64,000 nucleotides of DNA from Ovis canadensis (taxonomy: Eukaryota; Chordata; Mammalia; Artiodactyla; Bovidae). Of this stretch, positions 44,801-59,475 are shown in pieces (the first letter of the stretch is position 1; each line of letters opens with the position of its first letter). The stretch lies in NCBI RefSeq assembly GCF_042477335.2, contig NC_091262.1, forward strand, positions 72,712,001 through 72,776,000. Direction: 5' to 3'. The notes below the pieces were generated by a model. That model did not search any database. It had not been told where the DNA came from and was given only the letters and a program-made list of their open reading frames with translations. A program made the translations under genes and the position numbers.

Positions 44801-45879
44801 AATTCCCCCCAAATCCTTAGAAGACATCCCATTATTTCTCTTTAGCCAAATTTCTGCTTGATTATCATCTTTAGTAGGAAGTGCGTGTCCAACTGTTTGC
44901 AACTCTATAGTAGCAAGGGAAGCTGGAAAATGGGCTTTTTTTGTAGCACATGTGGCTACTCCGTATAAAATCCGGTTTCTGCTGGCATGAGGGGAGGAGT
45001 TGGCTATTGAAGAATCACTGGGCAAGGCAGGGCCTGGAGTGGTTACTGATTGCGGATAATCTGTATTTCAAATGGTCTTCGAGACGTCTTGAGCACTTTG
45101 GCTGATTCCTTGTGAGAAATGGTTTGAGTATCAGAGCCCCATGTGATGGGGCTGATGGGGGACCATTATGAAAAACAGGAGAGGGAGGTGGGGAAAAGGC
45201 ATTCTGTCTAGGAGGACACAGCCCTGCACTTGGGAAGAAGGACTGGCCACTAGAGTGTGGACTGATGTCAGCCGCCGCCTGCCTCCTGTGCAAGCGCCCT
45301 TGTGCAGTTTGCAACCTGCACAGCTGTGTCCAGCAGCCGTCAGTGCAACACATGCTGGTCCCGCCAGTTCCTATGTGAACAGTTTTCCGTGCATAGTAAG
45401 CTTGATTACCCATAATCCACAGCTGCCTTGTAGGAATCTCTTTAAGTGGGCTAATCATGTTGTAAGAGTTGCTTTAATTAACCCCTGGGTAATATATTCC
45501 GCATATTCTGTCAACCCGCTGAGCCAGGCACCCAGAAACTACAATCATCAGAAGTGGAACCAAGGACCAAGGACAGCACTGTGGGGTGTCCCCATCAACA
45601 TAACGTGGATTCTGCACGTGGACTATGCCTGAGTGTCAGGTAACTGAGTAACAGAGCCAGTGTTAACCCATGTATTATATAGGAGTGGAACTTCATTTTT
45701 TTTGAATTAAAACAAGAAAACATAAACCAAAAAACCTGATATTTTCTTCCTGTCCCAGTGGATCATCTCCTATGCTTTAATTTGGAGACCCTGAGATCCC
45801 TGTAGAGCCAGGTGTCTGCTCCCATGAAGGTTACAGCGATGAGAGAACAGACTCTGTATGATTTCAATATCCTTTCTTG
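41861..45879. other. Long non-genic stretch, partly AT-rich
   Basis: 42400-42460 holds a small CpG-rich patch (GCGCATGCG, GGCGCGCGG). 43100-44640 is AT-rich without recognisable genes. 44880-44910 may be a scrap of a Bov-A SINE. The rest is unassigned. Confidence 0.4.
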
Positions 45880-46420
45880 TTGTCGTTCGGTAACTAAGTC
45901 ATGTCCAGCTCTTTGCAACCCCATGGACTGCAGCACAGCAGGCTTCCCTGTCCTTTACAATCTCCCGGAGTTTGCTCAAACTCATGTCCATTGAAATGGT
46001 GATGCCATCCACCCATCTCGTCCTCTGTCATCCCCTTCTCACCCAGGCTTCAATCTTTCCCAGCATTAGGGTCTTTTCCAACGAGTTAACTCTTCACATC
46101 AGGTGGCCCAAGTATTGGAGCTTCAGCTTCAGCAGCAATCCTTCCAATGAATATTCAGAACTGATTTCCTTTAGGATTGACTGGTTTGATCTCTTCGCAA
46201 TCTAAGGGACTCTCAAGAGTCTTCTCTAGCACCACAAGTTGGAACTATCAACTCTTCGGTGCTCAGCCTTCTTTATAGTCCAACTCTCACAACTGTACAT
46301 GATTACTGGAAAAACCATAGCTTGAACTATGCGGACCTTTGTTGGCAAAGGTCTCTGCTTTTTAATAAGGTGTCTATGTTTGTCATGGCTTCCCTTTCAA
46401 GGAGTAAGTGTCTTTTAATG
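45880..46420 (-). mobile_element. BovB 3'-end fragment
   Basis: Reverse BovB end from 'cttgttgtcgttcggtaac' (tail) to 'cttccctttcaaggagtaag'. Frame-broken. Confidence 0.85.
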
Positions 46421-46551
46421 CCCTTAGACTGTGAAATTTTTGCACCTAACTTTATGTCCCTGGATATGTTCCAGTGTCTCTTAGTTTAGTCTATGGGAAC
46501 TTTAATAGAATTTGTATGCTACTGCTCTGTGAAAATTGTATAAATCTTGCA

Positions 46552-46764
46552 TGCGTGTGCTAAGTCACTTTAGTCTTGTCCAACTGTTTGCAACCCCATG
46601 AACTCCAGGCTCCTATGTCCATGGGATTCTCCAGGCAAAAATACTGGAGTGGGTTACTATGCCCTCCTCCAGGGGATCTTCCCAACCCAGGGATCGAATA
46701 TGAGTTTCTTTATGTCTCCTGCATTGGCAGGTGGGTTCTTTGCCACTAGCACCACCTGGGAGCC
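46552..46764 (-). mobile_element. Bov-tA SINE
   Basis: Reverse element, 'gcgtgtgctaagtcacttta' to 'gttctttgccactagcacc'. Confidence 0.85.
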
Positions 46765-46787
46765 CCAAATGAATCTTAATTATGCTT

Positions 46788-46815
46788 AAAAAAAAAATAT
46801 ATATATATATATATA
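46788..46815. repeat. A-run and (AT)n microsatellite
   Basis: About ten A bases followed by roughly nine TA units. Confidence 0.85.
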
Positions 46816-47747
46816 GTACAACACAGGAATACAGCCAATATTTTATAATAATTGTAAATGGAGTGTAATTTTTAAAATTTTTATTAAAATATTTTACTTA
46901 AAAATAAACTACAAAATAAAAATATTAAAAAAAATCTAATGAGGTGAAATGGCAAACAGAGAAACAACAGATAAATGGGCACAGTGGCTGCAGGTAAAGA
47001 TCGTTGCTTTGAAGAGACAGTGGGACAGTAGGATTTGGAGTGACTTTGGGGAGAGGCTGGGCAAAGCTTTTCCCATGGGTGTCCCCAAAGACCTCCCTAC
47101 GGAGGCCAATTTGAGGAGAGACCTGCACAAAAAAGGAACCCACCTTGGAGGAGTTCTCAAGCAGGGGCAATAGGGCATTCAAAGGCCCTGGGGTATGGCC
47201 GGCTTAGTGTGTTGGTGGAACAGAAAGAAGGGCAGGGAGGCCGGACTGGAATAAGTGAAGGGGAGGCTGGTGGGAGGTGAGACAGGAAAGGAAGTGAGGC
47301 TGGGCCATTGGTGCCTCCTGGGTCATCAGAAGGACTCCGGATACCATCTTGCGTGAAACATGAGGCCTGTGGACCTTGGAGCATTAGAACCTCCTCTTCC
47401 CCAGACATCCATGGGCAGGGAAGTCTGCAGACTCCTTGGGAGCAAGGAATGTGCCTGGTATAGTGTCCCAGGGCCCTGCATTGCAGGGGACTTAGTGAGG
47501 ACTGGGGGGATGCAGGCTGCCTGGCCTTCAGGCTCCTCCCCACATACCCAGCTCATGCCTGTATCATCTCTCATCCCATGTAAGTGCCTCCTTCCCTTAG
47601 CCAGGCTTCAGGGCCTCGTCTCCAGGGCTCTCATCATCCCTGTCTGCTCTGGCCATGCTCCCTTTATCTGTATCCAAAGGGGGGGCACCTGGATGGGACC
47701 TGTTGGAAATTGGGCGTCTTTCATCTCTTTTATTCTAGATTCTATTC
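46816..47747. other. Unassigned non-genic DNA
   Basis: AT-rich start (46816-46940), then unique-looking sequence with overlapping unrecognised ORFs in several frames. No gene is called. Confidence 0.35.
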
Positions 47748-47860
47748 TACTTTTATTTTTTTTAATTTTTAAAAAATGTATTTACTTTAATTGGAGGCTA
47801 ATTACTTTACAATATTGTAGTGGTTTTTGCCATACATTAACATGAATCTATTTTAATGCA
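47748..47860 (-). mobile_element. Ruminant L1 3' end fragment
   Basis: A T-rich start, then 'ttggaggctaattactttac' and 'ttgccatacattaacatgaa', which I recognise as the reversed 3' end of ruminant L1. Confidence 0.65.
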
Positions 47861-47879
47861 ACTACCTTATAGATGTTAG

Positions 47880-48055
47880 ACAAACAGAGTAACACTGTGT
47901 ACCTGTTACATGCCAAGCAGGTCATGCGCATGACTTACTTTATGCCTAACCACAGCCCTATGGGGTAGGTGTCCCCACCAATAAGTGAGGAATTTGAGGC
48001 TAAGAGAGCCAAGGGACTTGTGCCCCCAGCAATTTAGAAATGGAGGTGAGCTTCA
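47880..48055 (-). mobile_element. MIR SINE (probable)
   Basis: 'aagtgaggaatttgaggcta' and 'gagccaagggacttgtgccc' follow the reversed MIR core, preceded by 'ccctatggggtaggtg'. Confidence 0.55.
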
Positions 48056-49879
<1,824 letters not shown>

Positions 49880-50091
49880 CTGGGGCTTCTCAGCCTCGGC
49901 ACAGTTGACATTCTGGGCTGGATCATTCCTGGTCGGGGAGGCTGTCCCGTGCACCCTAAAGTGTTCAGCCGTGTCTCTGGTCTCTGCCCACTAGGTGGCA
50001 GTATCAGCCTCTCCACTGTGACAATCCAATGTCTCACAGGTTCTCTGGGGGGCAAAATCCAACGCCGGCCCCACAGTTCAGAACCGGGGCA
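49880..50091 (+). mobile_element. MER5A-like hAT-Charlie non-autonomous element, copy 1
   Basis: It reads 'cttctcagcctcggcacagttgac', 'ctgcccactaggtggcagta', 'tctggggggcaaaatcc' in the order of one strand of MER5A. Diverged. The strand label only records orientation relative to copy 2. Confidence 0.72.
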
Positions 50092-50412
50092 CTAAAGCCC
50101 CTTTCAGCATCAGATTCTCAGAGTAACTCAGATCGGAGAAGAAAGCAGCAACCACAGAGGCCTGGAAAGGATTTTTTGCGCCATCTGCTGGCGACTAGAA
50201 ACCTTGTCATTGCTGAGCCTGGTGAGCCGCCCTGCAGACGACCAGATGCAAACATCCCTGAGAGGTGGACGCTCTGAGGCTCAGCCTGGGGAAAGTGCTG
50301 GAAAAGAAAAAGGAGAATGTAAGACTCGTGTCTGTGCTTTGTGTAAGATTCACAAATTAGAGCAGAAACCAAGGCTGACTGGGTCCTTGGTGAGGAGCTG
50401 TCGGCTTCTCTC

Positions 50413-50643
50413 CCACTGTGTTTCTCAATGGGAGCGATGTTGCCTCCTGGGGGACGTTTGACAATGTCTGGGGAAGTCTGGGGTTATCACAACTGGGGGG
50501 GAGCATGATAACTGGCATCTAGTGGGTAGAGACTGGGGTGCTGCTAAACATCCTTCATGGCACAGGATAGCACCCCCACCCCTCCCCCCAGGAAAGAATA
50601 ACTCAGCCCTGAATGCCAATAGTGTTGTGTTGAGAAATTCCAT
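50413..50643 (-). mobile_element. MER5A-like hAT-Charlie non-autonomous element, copy 2 (inverted)
   Basis: It carries 'tgacaatgtctggggaagtc', 'catctagtgggtagagactg' and 'atgccaatagtgttgtgttg', the opposite strand of copy 1's family. The pair is about 320 bp apart. Confidence 0.75.
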
Positions 50644-52157
50644 TCTAAACAAATCACTGAGCTTTCTAGAGTGTTCCTTGCCTCCTGGGGCAGACTGGGC
50701 CTGAGTGCTCATAGATACATTCCAATGCACACCTGCGGAGTGTGGAGAAATGCACAGACTTCATGGGAACTGCATTTGGAATAAGGTATGGTAGCAGGGT
50801 TAGAGGGGGTTGGAACAAGGGCAGACTTGCTTTAAACCCAGCCAGCAGGGTTGTTTTCCCTCCTTATGAAGCAAGCCATCCACCTGCAGCACATTTACCT
50901 GACGGTTCCTACAGACCCAGCCCTGGGCTGAGTGGACAAGTGAGTTGGTCACCCAGGTTGGCATTTCTGAGGAAAGAAAGACTGTCCTTGAACATTGGCT
51001 CGGCCACTTTCTCACCAGTGAGTTGAGGAAAGGATTTGACCTCTGGAGACCTCAGTTTCCTCATCTGTAAAATGGGCATAATACCAGCAGTACTAAGCTT
51101 TCACAGTAGTTGGGCTCATTTGAAGGAAGTCAGCAGGGGAGGAAGGAGCTGGGCAGTGGCACCGTCAGCTCACCCTCAGGACTGGAACTGCTCTCGGCGC
51201 CATCAGCTCAGCTTCCAGGCCTTCACGAGGGGGTGAACGTCGCTGCCCTGAGGGTGACTCAGCTACTCTCTGCCTTGGCTGCTCCTGCCTCTGCCCTCCC
51301 ACCTTAATGCACTCTGTGCCTCCCTGAGCAAGGGGCTCTCACCAGTCAATCAATCATTGGCCGGGATCTGGGCTTCCCAGTGACCCCTCCAAGGCCTGTG
51401 GCCACCCCTAAGGCCTATGCCCTGACCCAGGCCTGTAGCCCCTGTGGGAGGGGGTGAGCTGCAGGTGAGATTCCCCACCCAAAGCCAGGGCAGGGAAGTC
51501 AATGACACATAGTAGGGTCACTCTCAGTGGGGCTGAGGTCATAGGTGCCTCAGCACCTATGCAGGAGAACGTGGCCACACACCTGTCATCAAGGTCAAGA
51601 TGATGCCGTCAGTGCAGGGAGAGCCAGGTGAAGAGCAGAGTGCTGGTTTCTGGAAAGGAAGGAGGCACAGGGGGAGCATGGCCGGTCCCCACTGAAGGGC
51701 ATGGGATGACCGGGTGTCAGTGTTTGGGCCGAGCTTGGAGATTCACAAGGCTCTTTTCTGCTTCCTTTTCCAGCTGATCCTCGGAAAATCCTCTGTGGTT
51801 GGAAGGACAGCCTTCTTTTCCAGATGCGGACGCTGAGGCTCAGCCCTCAGGGAAGGAAATCCCTGCCCCTGGAGGTTATAAACAGCAAGTGCCAAGGCCA
51901 GGCCAGACGGCAGGTCTGTCTGATTGCAAGCTTGGCACAGCACAGTTGCCTGGACCCTAGGTCACCTGGGAGGGCAGATGGAGGTGTCCCCACCGCAGCC
52001 TGGAACGTCCCCTCCACTGCCCGGAGACCTGGCACGTTAGCTAAGGGGGAGCACAGGCTGCAACTTGGCTGTTACAGGGGCATCCAGGGCAGGGCTGTGA
52101 AATCCAGGGGCAGGGGATCGCCTGAATAAATGCTGGTAGACCCTGCATGTATGTATG
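50644..52157. other. Non-genic DNA with a MIR
   Basis: About 51000-51090 is a MIR 3' core ('cctcagtttcctcatctgta'). The remainder is G+C-rich and unassigned. Confidence 0.45.
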
Positions 52158-52370
52158 GTCAACCGTCAGTCATGTCCAACTCTTAGCCACCCCATGAACT
52201 GTAGCCCACCAGGTTCCTCTGTCCAAGGAATTTTCCAGGAAAGAACACTGGAATGGGTTGCCATTTCCTACTCCAAGGGATCTTCCTGATCTCAGGATGG
52301 ATCTCGAATCTCTTGTGTCTCCTGCACTAGCAAGCAAACCCTTTACCACTGTGCCACCTGGGATTCCCGG
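52158..52370 (-). mobile_element. Bov-tA SINE
   Basis: Reverse element, 'ggtcaaccgtcagtcatgtc' to 'cctttaccactgtgccacc', with short flanking AGACCC repeats that may be the target duplication. Confidence 0.83.
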
Positions 52371-53529
52371 CAGACCCCGAAGAGGGGATATTATGGATGT
52401 TTGGCAGAATGCTTAAGTGTGGAGGATGACATGGTCTACTGCTGGCTGGAGAGGGCAGGGCGGGAAACCCCATGTGTTAGATTGAAGCATCGACTATATG
52501 AATTTCTGGCACCTGGCCATTGTTGACCTAAACATCCACGGTGATATGAAGGAGTGTCTAGAAGAGGCGTCTCCAGCTTGGCACTGGGGGCTGAGTGGTG
52601 GGATCAGGGAAGAGAGGGGGCTGTGGATGAGCAGGAGCTAGCATTCCAGGATGTGGGACAACAGCGTGAGTAAGATGAGGAAGCCAGCATGGCACTGATG
52701 CGTCTCGGCCTGACCCTTATCTGGACACAGCGGGCTGGACCCGGAGCACCCCAACGTTCCTGTTTATCGTCCTCCCCAGCCTGGACGTGGGACAGGCCTG
52801 AGCACAGAGCCCTCCTTCTCTCCCAGTGGACCCGAGGGAGGCGGCTCCTAAACCCCCTATTCTGGCCATCCAGACAGCCCTTCTCCTCTGCATCCTGGGA
52901 GGAAGGAGGAAGGGTGTGTAGGCTGTGAGAGCTGGAGCTGTTCCCCAGGGAGAAGCTGGGGTTTGCTTTAGGGAGGGACCAGCATCCTTGCACGTGTGAG
53001 CAATGAAAATTCTACCCTTGTGACTTTGGTCTCTAGGAAACTCAGCAGCAAATAGCCTAGTGAAAACTTCTAACTCATAAATATGCACTTGCTGTGACTT
53101 TCCAGCTGTGGCGTTCTGTTTCTGTTAATTTACTGTGTCTTTGATAATATCTTGAAATCAGGTAGGGCAAGCCCTCCAGGTTTGTTGTTTTTTTATCACG
53201 GCTTTGATCAGCATTCTGACTTTATTTACATTTCTCCTGATGGTGAGTCTAATTTTTTAATTTTTAACTTTTAAATTTGAATCTAGGGAAGGTCCCTTAA
53301 GCCAGTCTCAAATCCTTTAACAAGCTGAATGAAACATAAACCTTTTTTTTTTTTTTTTCCTCCCAGGAATGTAGGGTTGGAAAAGGCCTTGAAGATCTAT
53401 TGGCACCAAGGTCATTGCAAACTGGCAGCAAACAGGCTGAACCAGTACAAGCTGAACTGTTTGGTGTGGACAGATTTATAAAACTTATTTACATTAGAGA
53501 CCCGCATTTTAAAATTGGGATGACTCCTT
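52371..53529. other. Unassigned non-genic DNA
   Basis: Includes a T-run at 53344-53358. ORFs on both strands near 52600-53090 have no recognisable domain. Confidence 0.35.
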
Positions 53530-53735
53530 GCTTTGTTGTTAGTTGCTCAGTTGTGTTTGACTCTTTGCGATCCCATGGATTGTAGCCCACCAGGCTCCTC
53601 TGTCCATGGACTTCTTCAGATAAGAATACTGGAGTGGGTTGCCATTTCCTTCTCCAGGGGATCTTCCCAACCCAGGGATCGAACCTGGGTCTGCTGCATT
53701 GCAGGCAGATTCTTTACTATGTGAGCCAAAATCGA
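53530..53735 (-). mobile_element. Bov-tA SINE
   Basis: Reverse element, 'ttgctttgttgttagttgctc' to 'gattctttactatgtgagcc', well preserved. Confidence 0.87.
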
Positions 53736-53748
53736 GACAGGTCACATT

Positions 53749-53785
53749 AAAAAAAAAAAAAAAAGAAAGAAAGAAAGAAAGAAAT
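53749..53785. repeat. Poly-A and (GAAA)n
   Basis: About 17 A bases, then about five AAAG units, next to the preceding SINE's tRNA end. Confidence 0.85.
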
Positions 53786-53892
53786 CCAGATTTACAACTC
53801 TCTTGGGACAATCAGAAGGTCCACTTGGGCTGTCAGAAGGTCAGACACCAGGTTCATCTAGACCTTCAACAAATGTTTATGAAGTTAGACCA

Positions 53893-54290
53893 AAAAGGAG
53901 GCTGAATGCTGAAGAACTGATGCTTTCAAACTGTGGTTTTTGAGAAGACTCTTGAGCGTCCCTTGGACTGCTGGGAGATCAAACCAGTCAATCCTAAAGG
54001 AAATCAACCCTGAATATTCATTGGAAGGACTAATGCCAAAGCTGAAGCTCCAATACTTGGGCCACTGATGCAAATAGCCAACTCATTGGAAAAGATCCTG
54101 ATGCTGGGAAAGATTAAGGGCAGGAGGAGAAGGGGATGACAGAGGATGAGATGGTTAGATAGTATCACTGATTCAATGGACATGAGTCTGAGCAAACTCC
54201 GGGAGATGGTGAAGGACAGGGAAGCGGGCTGTGCTGCAGTCCATGGGGTCGCAAATAGTCAGACATGACTGATTGGCTGAACAACAAAAA
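53893..54290 (+). mobile_element. BovB 3'-end fragment
   Basis: Forward BovB end, 'aaggaggctgaatgctgaag' to 'cagacatgactgattggctg' plus AACAACAAA tail. Confidence 0.85.
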
Positions 54291-57268
54291 TCTGCTATGT
54301 GGTAGACGCAGCCCTGGGCACTGAGAATGTCTCACGGTGCTTCTGAAACTTGCTTCATTGTCCTGTTAACAGCCTGGTCCTTGAGAAGGTCCAATGTGCA
54401 GCCGTTACTGCTCTGGCCACCTTCATTTACAGAGGGGGAAACTGAGGCCGGAGAAGGAAAGGAACCTGCTGAAGGCCACCCAGAGACCCCTGACCATCAA
54501 AGAACTGGCACCCAGCTCTCCAGTACCCATTCCCAGCTACACAGCCCTCCTCTCGGCCTCTAGCTGGGGAGCCTGTTACTTCCACGCCTCCCTGCTCCAG
54601 TTCCTGTTATCCGCATGTCCTCAGCAGCACCAGCGGCTCCCGCTGCCCAGGTCTCAAAGGCAACTGACTAATTAGAACCCACAAAGACTTCTATCTGAGT
54701 GACTTTGCAGCCTCTTTCGGGTTCTTGCTTTTTTTTTTTTTTTTAACTCACTGTGAGTTAAAAAGCATTGTGTACACCCAATCCATCCATGCCTGCGCTG
54801 AAAGCAGTGATCAGAACTGACGCAGAGTTCATGGTCAGCTAGCTGCCTCTCCTGTGTTTGGTTCTGCTCATGCACCTGCGGGAGGCTGGTGCCCTTGCCG
54901 GCTGGTTCTCCTCCGCCTGCCCCGGCTCCCTCTGCAGGGTTTCTATGGTGAGTGAGGAGTGAGGAGGAGGGACACCACTTTCTTTTCCAGAAGATGTCTG
55001 TGGCAACAGGAGCCGTGGGTGCAGATCCCCCTGGGGTGTCTCAGATGCCCCATCGCCTGCCTCATCAGTGATGTCCTGAGTGACTTGGGCTTCCCCCTCT
55101 CCCCTCGGCCTGGACTCCCAGCCATGCTTGTTTGCATGCTTGTCCCTTCTCCTCATCCACGTCTTGGCTCAAATGTTACCTCCTCAGGGTGGGCTGCCCT
55201 GACCAGCCACCCCCCAATCAGTCTGTATCTCCCCCCGACACATTCCTTCCAACAGTGATTGTGATCTGATAGTCTATTAATTATGTGTTTATTTATGCCC
55301 CCTTCATCATCTGGACTGGGGCATGCATTCCATGAGAACGGGGACTTTGTCCTCCCCAAAGCCCAACTCCCAGAGCCTTGCACAGCACTGGGCACACAGT
55401 AGGTGCTCAGTAAATGACTGATGACCTGGTGAATGGACTTGTGCCTCCTCTCCAGCCTCCGCCTTCCTCACTCTTGAGAACAGCGCCTGTCCCGTGTGGT
55501 GTCTTGCTACTTAACGTCTGTCAGGTGACCTGTGCTTTTAGAGTCCTTCTTAGAAAAAAAAAGAAAAAAGATCTGCTCTAAAAAAAACCCTAAGTCTGGA
55601 CTGTTTGGAAGATTCACAGTCACATTACAAACCACCCAGAATTTCAGTCGTTGAAAGCAGCGATCACTCTCTCACTTACTTGAAGGCTGGTGGGTGGGAA
55701 ATTCAGGCAGAGTCTTGCTGGGCAGTTTTTCTGCTCTATGGGGTGCTGGCTGCAGTCGTTCACTCTGCTGTGTGCACAGCTGTGTGTACAGTGTGGCTGT
55801 TCGGGGCTGAGAGGCCCCAAGGCTTCACTGGCATTTCCGGTGCCCCATGAGCCTCCCTGTGACCTCCCTTCCCCTCCCTCCCTCCCTCCCTATTTGGTTC
55901 CATTGCGCTTCCTCCCAGCATGGCCGCCCCAGGTCAGCCTCCTTACCCAGCAGCTGGCGTCCAAGAAGGAGTCTACCAGCATGTGAAAGCAGAAGCTGCT
56001 GATTGCAAGGCTCAGCCTCAGAAGTTCACACAGCATCGCTTCTCCTCCAAATTATTAAGACAAGTCACAGGGAGAAGCTCTGATTCTGGCGGAGGGAAGG
56101 AAAATAGTCTCTACCTCTTGAGTGAAAGAGCAGCACAGACTTTGCAGCCACGTCTACACGATCACTTATAAAAGCCTGTCCTCCTTTACCTCACAGTCCT
56201 TAACAGTCCTAAATGCTGAGACCCAGGTGGTTGTGAGCTAAGGAGTGCAAAGGGGCCTAAAGTCAAGACTGTGTGTCCCCCCTGCCTTTGGTTAGAGCTG
56301 TGCAGAGCCAGCAGGGCTCATAGACAGGAGGGAGGGAGACAGAGTCTGAAGGACTCAGTTGGCCCTTCAAGAGCAGAAACCCAGATCTCCTCCCTTCCTT
56401 CTTGTCCAGAATGACTTTGACCTTCTGAAATTACCTGCTCAGGATCAGATAGAAAAGCCTCATGGCTAAGATGATACCTGCTCTGCCCAGTCAGAGAGAA
56501 GAGCCTAATGTCTTAGAATCAAACCAAAGCAGGATCAAGCTAAATGCCTCCTCCTCCGTGAAGCCTGCCCTGTCTCTCCTTTCCAATCCCTTGCTCTGTG
56601 GCTCATGGACTTGCCTAGGGCGGCCTCACACTGTCGCTGCTTGTGGTCAAACCTTGTCTCCTGCTTTCTGAAGGCCAAGGTGGTCCCTTGGGCACCTGTG
56701 TGTCCCCCATGCCAGCTCTCCCACCCTCCCCCATCCCCATCATTCACGCCCTGATCCTTGGGCACAGTGGGGTCTTTACACCCATCATCATCCCACGATT
56801 CATTCTTCCACAGAACATTTTTTCATAGTGTTCACCTGTCTGAAACGCTGTTCCCTGCCCCAACCTCTCTCCTCTAACTTGGTAACTCCTCATTCATATC
56901 AGCTCTGATGTCCCTTCCCTGGGAATCCCTTCCTAACCCTCGTCCCCACCTATGGCCAGTAAGTCCCTGTGCAATCAGTCCAAACTCCTGAACGTACCCT
57001 TCACAACTATATGCTACAGTGCATGGATCCAGCCAGTGAGAATGTAACAGTGTTGCTCCTGATAGCAGGAGCGCAGTAAGCAGCTGGATAAATGAATGAA
57101 TGAATTCAGAGACAGGCTGAAATCTCCCCCCTGAGCCTCTGATAGTTTCTATTTCCCTTCCAACCTGTAGTCAAGTCTGAGCTCAGGAGAGGGTGTGTGG
57201 TGGTATGGACAGTGCTGTGTGTATATTTTTCTGAGCACAATTCTGCAATTTACTTGCCTTGAGCCGGT
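54291..57268. other. Non-genic DNA with L2/MIR remnants
   Basis: A reversed MIR at about 54420-54490. An L2 3' end at about 55150-55440 ('acacagtaggtgctcagtaaatg'). A (CCCT)n tract at 55864-55890. A second L2-like 3' end at about 56545-57110, ending AAATGAATGAATGAAT. No gene is recognised. Confidence 0.45.
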
Positions 57269-57491
57269 TCTGCTGCTGCTGCTAAGTCACTTCAGTCGTG
57301 TCCGACTCTGTGCGACCCCATAGATGGCAGCCCGCCAGGCTCCCCCATCCCTGGGATTCTCCAGGCAAGAACACTGGAGTGGGTTGCCATTTCCTTCTCC
57401 AATGCATGAAAGTGAAAAGTGAAAGTGAAGTCACTCAGTCCTGTCCGACTCTTAGCGACCCCATGGACTGCAGCCCACCAGGCTCCTATCC
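57269..57491 (-). mobile_element. Bov-A2 SINE
   Basis: Reverse dimeric Bov-A2 with a (CTG)n tail at 57270-57282 and linker 'gaaagtgaaaagtgaaagtg'. Confidence 0.9.
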
Positions 57492-57713
57492 CCCTCTATA
57501 AAAGAAAATGTTTGGCTAGATAAGCTAGATTTAACATTCTTTTAGAATAGCAGAGGGTGTGCTTTCCCAACCGCAAAAGCCACCTTTTTTTCACCCAAAC
57601 TCCCAGGGTGAGGGTTTTGGGAATACCTGACATCAGAGGAGATGCCTGTGCCATTAAGAAATAGTAGTGAGCCCTCTGGTGGTGAAATATTAAACTGCAG
57701 GGAAGTCACACAC

Positions 57714-57803
57714 TGACCCCCATGGGCTGTAGCCCACCAGGCTCCTCCGTCCATGGGATTTTCCAGGCAAGAATACTGGAGTGGGTGACCATTTCCTTTT
57801 CCA
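57714..57803 (-). mobile_element. Bov-A SINE fragment
   Basis: A reverse partial monomer, 'catgggctgtagcccaccag' to 'ggagtgggtgaccatttcc'. Confidence 0.78.
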
Positions 57804-58009
57804 CACACGTTTGGGAGTTGATTAAAAAGGCAGATGTCTGGATCCACTCTACACCACCCTCATGATTCTGATTCAAGAAACTTGGGGAAAATCTGATTCT
57901 CTTCTTTCAACAAGTGTCCCTCTTGTGGAGGACCTCAGGGCCACATTTGAACAATGTTAGTCTTTGGAAAAAGGCAACCACTTCCTTTCTGATGTCAATA
58001 GTTAGAAGT

Positions 58010-58120
58010 GGAAGTTGCCATCTTGGGCTTTGGAGGCAGAGATGCCAGGTTTCAGATCCCAGCTCTCCCACTTACTAGCTGTGTGACCTCGAGCAAGACA
58101 GGTAACCTCTCTGAGCCTCC
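58010..58120 (+). mobile_element. MIR SINE
   Basis: 'ccacttactagctgtgtgacc' and 'taacctctctgagcctcc' are the MIR core. A reversed MIR piece lies at about 58228-58310 ('gcccaaggtcacacagcac'). Confidence 0.75.
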
Positions 58121-58310
58121 ACTCCACCCCACCACTGCAGAAAGGGAAGAGGAAAACCGACATGGAGCTGGGCACACGCTAGGATGCCATCCGATTCCCT
58201 CCTATGAGCCTTCCCAACAGTAAGCACTCCTAATTTGTCAGATGAGGAAAGTGAGGTTCAGAGAGGTGGAGTGACCTGCCCAAGGTCACACAGCACAGTG
58301 ATAGCAGAGC

Positions 58311-58786
58311 GTGTCTAACACCCAAACACAACCTCTGTCCAGAGCATTACAGGGGCAGGTGTCAGGACCCAAAGGGCAGTCACTGTGTGCAGTGGGGTCA
58401 GGCTACCTGTCCCTCCAGCTGTAGCCAAGCACATGCTGACCCCTGGAAGCTGTTGCATCAACCTCTAACTCATTGCAGAAGGCAGACCAAGTAGCAGAAA
58501 CCCAGACTGTGGACTAGCGAAGAGCAAATCATTTATTTTCACATGCCTGAGCCCGAATATCAATAAGCATCTTTCCTTCATTCATTTCCCCGGTGAATAT
58601 TGCCGGCGCCCCTACTGTATGCCATGCCCTGTCCTAGTGCTTGGGTTAGAGCAGTGAACAGAACTGGAGCTGATGTTCCAGCAGAGTGACAGTCTGTCCA
58701 CGTAGAGAAAGATCAGTTCAGAGTGCAAATCCTACCTTGGAATCTGAGCTAGCAACTTCTCTGGGCAAGTTTTCTTATGGGATAGT

Positions 58787-58788
<2 letters not shown>
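58311..58788. other. Unassigned non-genic DNA
   Basis: About 58555-58690 resembles an L2-type segment ('cctactgtatgccatgccc'). Otherwise nothing is seen. Confidence 0.4.
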
Positions 58789-58846
<58 letters not shown>

Positions 58847-58858
58847 AGAGAGAGAGAG
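58789..58858. repeat. (TG)n microsatellite with (GA)n end
   Basis: About 24 uninterrupted TG units, one TA, then TG and eight GA units. It is likely length-polymorphic. Confidence 0.95.
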
Positions 58859-59475
58859 TGAAGTGACATAAGAATTCTCTGTCTTATCTGGCACATCAAG
58901 TTCCTCTCTCATCCTGCTGTTGATGCCTTATTGTGGTGGTAATTTGGGCACATCCCTGAAACCTTCTGAGCCCAACAGCAGAGCTGGGATTTGGGCCCTG
59001 GGCCAGCTGGGTCCAGGCCCATGCTGGGACCTGTCCTGCCCAGCCCAGCCCAGGGCTCCCGGCCCTGTCTCACTGCTCTATACTGGTGTATAGTCCACTC
59101 AGTTCCGCCAAGTACCTGGAGACCCATTCAGGAAAGGCTATTGGAGGAAGCCTGCATGGTCTAGGGCATCTCATTCAGGACTCCGAGGGCCACATCACTC
59201 CCCAAATGGTGTGAGGAACAGCCAGGCATCACCCCTACCTACAGCTGTCCCAGAATGATTCAAGGGTGCTGGGGCTCCCTCTTTACTGCTCCCTGTTTAC
59301 TGGAGAGACAGCAGCTTCAGTTCCATGATTAGAGAGGAAGTGTGAGACTGGATTCCTGGGCCAAGGAGGTGTCTGTTCTCACCCTTGCTCCTGGGATGCA
59401 ATGTCCTTGCCATCTACCATGTGATATCTCAGTGGGCTACATTGCAAAAACATGCAGCTATAAAGCTGGCAGTGA

